This document shows positions 56,001 through 64,000 of a stretch of 64,000 nucleotides of DNA, piece by piece (position 1 is the stretch's first letter; the number at the start of each line of letters is the position of its first letter). The position numbers and the translations under genes are program-made. Below the pieces are notes generated by a model. The model made no database searches. It worked only from the letters and a program-made list of their open reading frames with translations, and was not told the DNA's origin. The DNA comes from Diadema setosum (lineage: Eukaryota > Echinodermata > Echinoidea > Diadematoida > Diadematidae): the NCBI RefSeq assembly GCF_964275005.1, contig NC_092692.1:15088084-15152083 (forward strand). Reading direction: 5' to 3'.

Positions 56001-58400
56001 GTATTTTTTTTTTTTCACAATCATCATTCTACTACTAGGTCCTACATGTAAATATGTAAGGGCATGCCTATCATGGGCAACAGTGGCATTATGGGACTTA
56101 AAGATAAAACATGGTTAGTCTGTATATTTCCGTAATGATGACACCAAGTTTGAAATTAAAGAATTTTTGTATTTTAATGTCAGTGAAAATGAAAGTAGTT
56201 CCCCAATAGAGATAATACAATGTGATGGGCTCTGAATCTCATTTGAGTGAACATAGAGGCAGCATTTGACTTTAATGTTCTCATCCCTTGTAATGAATGA
56301 TTTACGTAAGGTCAAGCATGCAGTTGCAAGTCTTATCTTTGAATTGTCAAAGATATTTGATTTGGGGATCAGCAGCCATTCTACCATTTTTTCCCCCCTA
56401 CCAAAGCAATGTTTCACACTAAATGTAAATGGACGATGTTCTCACAGAATTTGAATGCAACTGGACATCAAAAAGACCCCCAAAAGAGGACGCCTTATGG
56501 AGAATCAAAATCTGTATGAAATTAAATGGTACATTCCATGTATGATAACCAATCTGCATGCCTCACTCAGTAGTCGAGTTCTGACACTACCCAATCATCG
56601 ATATTCTTTCATGATTTAGGAGAGGAGACTTTTACTTCAGTCTCACATTTTGTAGTGTCTTTGAACCAAACAGATGTCCTATATAGCATCAGAAAATAAA
56701 GATTATTACCCATGAATATTTAACGTTGTCATACCATTAATCACTTTAGGTAGCAATTTCATCATTTTGTAGGGATATACCACGTGTATTATTTTTTACT
56801 CTGAAAAGTTAGTACCGTAACATTAGAGCGTGTTTAAACGTAGATTTCACCATGTTTACCGTCTTTCTAGCAGTTATGAATATCATCAAAGCGATTGTAC
56901 CGATGCGAGTGTTGTACCATAAACTTGAGTCTGTGTATTGGTTTGTCATGTCTTGTGGAGAGTTTCACCATCTCCTCCTAAGAGGAACATTTCTTGTGAT
57001 GCTGAGAATGAGAATGACGATGTTGATGTGTTACAACTCCTGCCAGTTGAGTTATCTTGTAGCTAGAAACGAGGATTAACGTGCCCGCGGACAAGCACGT
57101 TTTTTCGTTCGTTGAATTTTGGATGGGATTATCAGTCGAATCTCAACTGTGAGCTCTAGAAACAACTATTATGTGTACAAGTAGTACGTTTGTATGTATT
57201 TAGTGTGGAATGTATGTTTTGTTTTTGTTTTGAGGGGTCCACCACCCAAACCCAGTGTATTTTCTTTCCAGTCTGATTGAATGGCCAGTATATGTAGTTA
57301 GTACCATTGCGACAGCTGAGAATTCATAGCATTTATAAGGAGAGAATTTTGTTGATAATGCATGACCCATGTATACGTAGATTGCTCGATTTGATTGCAC
57401 AAGATTTTTTACACCTGTAACCTTTGAAAAAAAGAGGAATAAAAGCATTAATCTTTTTTTTTTTTTGTGGTAGGACCAGGGTTGTTCATGCAGTGAATGC
57501 CGGTGTTTTGTAGATGCAGTGCTTTTAGATTTTAGAGTGAGTTAGCTTCTAGACAGACTTTTAATAGTTAAACTTTTTCTGGTGACAACCTCAGTGTGGA
57601 TGCAGAAGGCTTCATCCATGTCTGACGTTGCACCAGAATCTTAAGTCCTTCTGGTTCTCACTCGCTTATTTCCTGGATATACTGAAGCCAATCACAATGT
57701 ATCTGCAGTAGCAAAAATATCTATTAATCTGTAGACTGCCAGTATAAGTGCTTTTGATTACAGTGAATAATGTGTCCACAAGTGGCATATGACCACTGAA
57801 TACGAGCACAGTGCGGCAGATTCAAGACGGCAAAATCGAGATTGACGTGCTCTCAATTCCTGTAGTGCAGGAGGGAGATGACACGACTTGAGTCGTCAGC
57901 AAGCAGTAATTCACCATGTCTATGGGCAAATCTGAAAGCTCCTACAGTTGTCAGGAATTCATTTTTTTCCCATGCATAGTGTCAAAAATAAACACCCCCT
58001 CCCCAGCAAATTGTGACCTTTGCCCTCCTGTGGGGATCTAGCCCTGTGAGTGTTTGGGTTGTAGAGAGTGGTGTCCTTACTGCATTGGGTGGTGGTACCC
58101 CAGAGTTCAATGCAATATTACTGTAGATATGATCTTTCGGCTGATGTCTCTGACCTTTTGTTCAAGGCATGCTTTATAACGTGTAAAAAAAATACAGTCA
58201 ATTGAATAAAACACTTTTACAAAAAAAAAAGTGCAATCCATATTGTGTCCTTGTTTCTATCTTATTTCTTCACCTTTTGCTCATGAATTTTTAGCTGCTG
58301 CTGCAATGAATCGTGTGTTATTTGATGCTTTTACTATGCTCTTGCTTTTGTTTTTGTTTTAATATTCTAATATAATATGTGCACTATGTATGTACGCACA
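53100..58400. other. Intergenic stretch without recognised genes
   Basis: Both strands were read. Only short frames without similarity were seen, plus GT and A/T runs. AATAAA words occur (for example near 55502, 56697 and 57436) but cannot be tied to a gene. Confidence 0.35.
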
Positions 58401-58470
58401 TATTTGTATGTGTATGTGTGTGTGTGTGTGTTTGAGTGAGAGAGAGAGAGGGAGGGGGGGGGGTGGGAGA

Positions 58471-58612
58471 ACTAGCCTTTTGACAAGGCTCTCTCTCTCT
58501 CTGTAGGGACGAGTGAATGGGGGCAAACAAAGCGAGCGCAGCTGAGTGCGACAGCTCGGCTGGTCTCGCTTTGCTCGCCCAAACAGCAATGGGGCTCTGA
58601 CAAAAGGCTAGT
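58471..58612. mobile_element. TIR MITE with ACTAGCCTTTTG ends
   Basis: ACTAGCCTTTTGACAAGGCTC faces GGCTCTGACAAAAGGCTAGT (both given in part). The interior also folds (CAAAGCGAG / CTCGCTTTG). Confidence 0.6.
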
Positions 58613-58841
58613 GTAGAATGAGAGAAGTGAGGGAACGAGAAAGGGGAGAATGTCACTCACAGAAATTATTTTCTCTCCAATTACCGGTTTCATTTAATTT
58701 CACTTATTTCCACATTATAAAGCATCTATCATTACAGTTTCACGTCATAATATGTAATCATATTTATTGTGGGGGACCAATAAAACCTTGTTATAGGCTT
58801 GATGGGAAAAGGCCACAAAGTTTATAATACAAGACTTCCAC

Positions 58842-58845
<4 letters not shown>

Positions 58846-58915
<70 letters not shown>
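58846..58915. repeat. (TA)n microsatellite
   Basis: Nearly pure TA dinucleotide with one TG interruption. Confidence 0.95.
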
Positions 58916-59158
58916 GAAGGGTTTGCAAAAACCGATAAGTCCATTTTTGAAGATTTTGAAGTACGATCTCTGTCATAAAGTACAAAATAATACCTTTCAA
59001 ATGATATATTGGTCACTACATGTAAAGGTATATTTTTGAAGTTATGGTCAAAAGAAGCAAAAATGTTCTTATTATTCTCTTTATTTTTCTTGACCTTTAA
59101 TCGCAAATATCTCCATTAGGCAAATGTGGACTTATCGGTTTTTGCAAACAAACTCTTC
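58916..59158. mobile_element. MITE inserted in the (TA)n tract
   Basis: GAAGGGTTTGCAAAAACCGA and CGGTTTTTGCAAACAAACTCTTC are inverted ends sharing AAAAACCGATAAGTCCA (second end given in part). TA-rich DNA lies on both sides. Confidence 0.7.
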
Positions 59159-60018
59159 ATATATGTATATTTATATATAATGCAAATGATACACAAACAA
59201 TAGGCCTAAATATGTAAAGGGTAAAAAATATACAAATGGTACACAATAAGGATGTATAGAATATAGGGCGAATACAAATTTAAGTGGCTATAAAATTATA
59301 CAGAAAGTGCATTGAAGCATAGAGATTATGTAGTACAATGTATATCTATCTCTCCGCTGAAGTTATTTCCAAACTGCTGCAATGACTTCGAGTTTTTTTT
59401 CAGTTCATTTGGTGAAGTACACAGTGTATTCCATAAGATGGGAAACTTGTTGGAAAATTGTTGATTTTGCTAATTCTGTGCAGTGGGGGGGGGGGGCTGA
59501 AAATGTAGATCTCTCATACGTTATATTGTAAGAGTGAATACTGCTGTTTAGATGAAAACAGTTTTCTAGAGGGACTGGTAATACGCCATGTGAACACTGC
59601 TGCCTAAAAATTCCTGTTTGAAAATAAATCATACCTTGAATTGACAATACATTCATTTTTTTTCTTTTTTTTAGTGCAGAAATTGGAAATAAATATTGTA
59701 AGTGGGTTATATGATATGAATTCACTCTTGTGCAACAAATGAATAAATTTAATAACTCTTTTTTTCTTAGTTGAACAGTATAGATATATACAAACACATC
59801 CTCTGTGGAGGGGATGGAGACATCTGCAGCAAGGTATCCCTCACCTGCTTCCCTGATCCAGGATCCCCCACCCCTTTTTTCCACTTTTTTTTTTTCTGTA
59901 TTTGGGTTTGGTGGGGGCTGTAATCTTATTTTGTTTGTTTGTTTGCATTTGTGAGTATGCTCTGATTTCCAAAAGTGCATATTTTAGTCTAAGTCATCTG
60001 CACCATCATCTTCATATA

Positions 60019-60172
60019 ATCATCATCATCATCATAATCACCAACTTCATGATCATCATCTTCGTTGTAGTCATCATCATCACCACCATCACCATTACCA
60101 TCATCAGGATCATCATCATCATCATCATCATCATCATTATCATCATTATCAATCATCATCATCATCACCATT
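60019..60172. repeat. (ATC)n microsatellite
   Basis: Imperfect CATCAT repeat. Apparent poly-Asp or poly-Ile/His frames here are artefacts. Confidence 0.92.
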
Positions 60173-60476
60173 ACTTCGTATCACACGCTGGAGTAGCTCC
60201 CATCAAAGATCTTTGATCCCCAATGCATGACCATCCTAGTATATTTTCCCACAAAAAGCTGCAACAGGGATTACTCCTTCAAGGTTCAGCGATGCTAACT
60301 CATAAAAGTGAATGATTACAAACAATACAAATTACACAATAATTATTATGAACATAAGGAACAAAAAATAAAATCAATAAAACATACAAATACAAAAAAA
60401 AAAAAAATAGACTCGGAATTTGTCAACACTGACAAATTAGGTGATCCGATCTATTGGGAAATCAATGATAATTTCC

Positions 60477-60650
60477 AAACCCCGCAGTGCTGGCTGCGGC
60501 CGGCTGGCTGGCGCGGTCCACGTCGTCCTCGTCCCATCAATTCAATACGCTGTAAACAAACAACAATCGGTAAATTTTGTCGGGGTGCCGGCGACGTCGG
60601 AAATCACGCAGATATTTCTTGAAATATTTTACATTGAATGAACATTCACA
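60477..60650 (+). promoter_or_regulatory. CpG-rich region upstream of the LCMT1-like exon
   Basis: This is a local GC/CpG peak in AT-rich surroundings (GGCTGCGGCCGGCTGGC, GTGCCGGCGACGTCGG), as expected at a broad promoter. The start site is not defined; the call is inference. Confidence 0.4.
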
Positions 60651-60703
60651 ATGTCAGATGAGGCGGTTCAAGCAACTAATGATGATGCTTCGATGTGTAA
60701 AAG
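60651..60703 (+). CDS. LCMT1: Leucine carboxyl methyltransferase 1, first coding exon (partial gene)
   Basis: ATG at 60651 opens a 17-codon exon plus two bases (MSDEAVQATNDDASMCKR with the last codon split), closed by the donor AAAAG/GTGAGC. The D-D-A-S-x-C-K-R block matches the N-terminus of LCMT1, which continues in the next exon with a FAV-x-IGYW motif. LCMT1 is an S-adenosylmethionine-dependent cytosolic enzyme that methylates the C-terminal leucine of the PP2A catalytic subunit and so promotes assembly with B-type subunits. No second exon was found before 64000, so the first intron exceeds 3.3 kb. The related tRNA-wybutosine enzyme LCMT2 has a weaker match (TND and KR only). With just 17 residues the call is probable, not certain. 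Confidence 0.68.
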
Positions 60704-61928
60704 GTGAGCAGTATTGTTGAATGAATTGTTGGCCTCTTCCAGAGGTGGAACTCTTGTACCAAAATTGAAGTCGTTACTAGGAGCTTAGGATTGTCAGTCC
60801 CACGCGTAAGGTATTATGTGGTTACAGCACAGTACGCGGCCTGCGCTGCCATGCCAGCTGACCATGCAATGCTGACCGTGGTGCATGCTATGGTGCCATT
60901 CACTGCAATTCTTGATGGTGTGTGAATAGATTCTGTGACCGTTGCTAAATTTTCTTTCTGCGAATTCATGTGACACATTCAGTATTCTTAGGGAGAACAT
61001 AAAGATAGCCCTGAATAAAGATTCGGAAGGAGGAGGAGATCGAGATGGAGATGATTCCAGGGAGGACTCACGTGTGTAGTCACAGGTAGGGGTCCCGAAC
61101 GTCAAGGACATAGCATTCAGAAATTGGACACCCGCTTAATTACGTGTTAATTAATCCGCACCATCTCGTACGTACGCGTACGTCAAAATGAATGAGGTGT
61201 CAAATTGCATCCGCCGCCATTAAAAATGAAATGAATCCTCATAAACTTACCACAAATTCTACACGTTCATCTCACTTTCCTACCCCGATATGCAGCTATG
61301 ACAAACTTTGTACATTGTAAATCATTATTACGGAAAGACTTGCCTAAACATGATGTGGAAGACGCAGAATATTCCAAAAATATATCCGAGTACATGCTGA
61401 CTGTTGACCTTCAATCGATGACCATGCTGAATAAGTGATTGCGCAATGCCTGGCCCCGCCCTCCCAAGGGGCCCCGTGTTAATCCTAGTAGCGGGCGCCC
61501 CACACCTTCTCACTTCTTTGGCTGGGGCCCTGTCAACGGTACATCAAAAAAATCCAATTTGTAGTGGAAATGACAGACATTTGTCCCCTTTATTTATCTT
61601 TTCAGCCACTTATTAGATTGCTTGCTTTGATAGAGAGCTATACATAAAAAAGAATGTAGCATATGTTACTGTTGATTTTACGCGATTTTAACATGTATCC
61701 ACATTTGCAAAATATTTTTTATGATTTTTTCCATTCGGTTTGGGCCCCAAAGGCCCTAGCGCATTTTGGCGCAAAGGAAAAAACCCTTTATTCATGAGAT
61801 GATGTCATGCAGGTTCTGTTAATAGGCGGAGCTAACGCCGACTGAACGCAGGGGTATAGTCTTTGGCCAAGGCAATTACGATAATTATACAATTAATACA
61901 CAGGTGAGAGTGCGTCAATGAAGTTGTA

Positions 61929-62021
61929 GCGCACTCGAGGGTATTTACAATTGTGAAACATGCACGATCGAGGCGAAGCCGAGTGCATGTTGCACTACAT
62001 TGTAAATACTCGAGAGTGAGC
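61929..62021. repeat. Hairpin element with CGAGGCGAAGCCGAG centre
   Basis: The arms GTATTTACAAT / ATTGTAAATAC and ACATGCAC / GTGCATGT pair around CGAGGCGAAGCCGAG. The outer GCACTCGAG / CTCGAGAGTG also match. Confidence 0.65.
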
Positions 62022-62980
62022 TGCATCTCCACTAATTATTTGATTTATAAAATGGGTCGAAAACTAACAGAATTTTTCATGTACCTTTGTGGGTCAATAC
62101 CAGTCAGCTACATGTAGCACTCGCTCAAAAGTCAAGATGTCCGAAAATGTTCGTCCCAAACATTTACGCATGTCGCACTCGGAAATCCCGCACATATACG
62201 TAGGCCATCGCCACACATGTTATGCACAAGGAAAGGCCGGCTGGCATGGCACGGCAGCCAGAACTAGAAATGAATTAAGAGAAAGGTCAATGACAATTTG
62301 ACAATTGACAACTGACAATGACAATGACAATTTAATTTATCTCATGTCACCCAATCAGGGTATTGGAGATAACCATGTGAATTATACATTTGAGATTACA
62401 TATCGACAAAAAAAAAAAAACAAACAAACAATATGAAAAAGTACAATGAAGGTACCTGTACATAAATTTACTGGGGAAAAAAAAAAAGTGTAATCTTATG
62501 CAATGAACCAAATAACCAAATAATTAAAAGTTGTTTGTCTAGAAGTTGTTTACAGGATTGACAGCGCGTACTAAGTAGCGCGCGACGCACTTGTAACAAC
62601 TGCGCATGCAAGTATAAGAAAAATCATGAGCGCGCACGTGACTCATTTCAGCGCTTCCAATTGGCTACATTCTTGAATCCATTATATAATGCCATTTTCC
62701 CCATATGCACACGCGTACGCGTACGCACGCTATACGTTACACACGTTTACTATAAGGCTACGGGACAGCATGCAAGGCTCCCCACCGTAAACTCTGTATT
62801 CCAATTTAAATGATCTCTCCTTTAAGAATTCTAACCAAAATTGATCTAATTGTCAAATATCTAACAAACTATATTCATCTGCATTGCTTGTAAAGAACGC
62901 AGTACCTGTTGTATGCAGGTACAATGTACTCGTATTTGATCGCGTGTTATCCCCACGCACCACGTCGGGTTTGGTTTATG

Positions 62981-63187
62981 CTGTAAAACGAGGAATTTTC
63001 GCGTGCACTTTAATTTCGCGAATTTCGCGAGCGCCAAGATTCGCGAAATTAAAATGCACGCGGAAGTCCTTGTTTACACTATATGCATTGAACGCCAGTG
63101 GCACTTCGCGAAAATTTCATGCCACGAAAAAGGCTGTCGGTTCCAATTCGCGAAAAATTCATGCCGCGAATATATCATGTTTTACAG
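62981..63187. mobile_element. TTCGCG-rich MITE, copy 4
   Basis: CTGTAAAACGAGGAATTTTC and its decayed partner ending TTTTACAG flank TTCGCGAATTTCGCGAGCG-type DNA with an internal palindrome. Confidence 0.7.
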
Positions 63188-64000
63188 TAAGTACGTACGC
63201 GTACGTGTACTCTATGAACAGGGGGGCATGTTCAGTGCTGTAAAGCGATCGCGCTGTGTGCGTGACTGCTTGGACGTGGCCTATGACATGTGTGTTATTG
63301 AATTAAACTGATATGTGCCTACCTTTGCTTACATATATGCAATAAACATAGACTCAACATCACATAAGCCCATCATAAACTAGAAAGAATTGAGGTTGTA
63401 TAAAGCTATACAAAATTATCGTTTTATACTCTCATTACGATGTTCCAATCGTAGGCATATATTCATGTGACATATTGCCGAATTTGCATACCACGATTAC
63501 CATATACGGCACCAACTTCATTCATATTCGAGTTTGAACTTCATCAGGATTTCACAGTTAATTGAAACTTAATACTATTGTAAGTACAAAGAACATTATA
63601 TGATATGAATAAATGATACTTCCAATGGAATATATGTGCTGAGTTTACCGTCAAGGTTCAAGGACATCAAGAAACCACGCCGCGCAACACATTCGTTCTC
63701 TCTCGATCCCATACAACGCCACGATACACCTCTGCCTCTCTTCTACTGGCAGAGCAGAATTAATCCGTAGCTGCAAACCTTTCTGTTAGAAGTGTTAATC
63801 AGCATAACTTACTGCTAGAAGACCTGCCATAAATATGAATATAGATACAACATAAACAGACTAAAAAATTGAATGGTCTTCTTACCAACTGTCACGGCGA
63901 CATGGACCTTTTTCTGCTGAAGAGAGGAAGAGATTTAGCGTGTCACAGTACTCTGTGAATAGAGCGTGCCTTCTGTTTCACAATGCGATACTATACGTGG

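Larger units (their letters stand above)
60704..64000 (+). other. LCMT1 intron 1 (open at window end)
   Basis: No plus-strand coding exon is recognised here. The stretch contains a CGAGGCGAAGCCGAG hairpin (61929-62021), a TGACAAT short repeat (about 62288-62332), CGTACGCGTACG words, a TTCGCG MITE (62981-63187) and a possible minus-strand micro-exon near 63886-63916. Confidence 0.4.

Noticed and set aside
59405..59980. Longest frame in the window (191 codons, minus strand)
   Set aside because: AT-rich, K/H-rich, no domain or splice context, and it includes homopolymer-derived runs; probably chance.
59902..60216. Ile/His- and Asp-rich frames
   Set aside because: Translation of the (ATC)n microsatellite.

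Overview
The window is eukaryotic nuclear DNA. Its coding capacity sits in short exons with GT-AG boundaries and consistent phases, the introns are long and AT-rich, and most of the sequence is decayed mobile DNA. The repeat content (CCTCCGCCACGAAGTGGTG-type elements, TTAA and TA miniature elements, a tRNA-like head) looks to me like a marine invertebrate deuterostome, most probably an echinoderm; that placement is inference.

Three conserved genes can be read. (1) On the minus strand, ten exons between 16645 and 2683 encode the gamma subunit of GlcNAc-1-phosphotransferase (GNPTG), from signal peptide through the MRH domain to the C-terminal coiled coil. Only the poorly conserved last exon is unassigned. 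(2) On the plus strand, six exons between 20726 and 46750 join into a complete 235-residue BTB/POZ protein of the KCTD2/5/17 (insomniac) family, with a 20.3 kb first intron inside the BTB domain. (3) At 60651-60703 lies what looks like the first coding exon of leucine carboxyl methyltransferase 1 (LCMT1); the rest is beyond the window. The first two genes are head to head, about 4.1 kb apart, and two mariner-like insertions fill much of the gap. A possible two-exon small gene (21696-21800 joined to 26898-26990) is nested in KCTD intron 1.

Layout: 1-758 foldback element; 759-2682 GNPTG 3' flank; 2683-16645 GNPTG with TEs in most introns; 16646-20725 divergent intergenic region; 20726-46750 KCTD5-like gene, whose intron 1 holds a hAT-like nest (22160-26385), TTCGCG MITEs, a TTAA MITE, a four-level nest (31111-35267) and a modular TGACCTTTGACC element (35582-36903); 46751-60476 3' UTR and intergenic DNA with MITEs, microsatellites and a tRNA-like sequence; 60477-64000 LCMT1 start and intron.

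The genes share no pathway: lysosomal enzyme tagging in the Golgi (GNPTG), a Cullin-3 adaptor (KCTD), and PP2A carboxymethylation (LCMT1). The most unusual content is the mobile DNA, above all a transposon family with 4-bp target duplications and many copies of GTAACTCACGTTAC. One copy lies in intron 1 of each divergent gene, and each copy shows GTGAGT on its host gene's sense strand.
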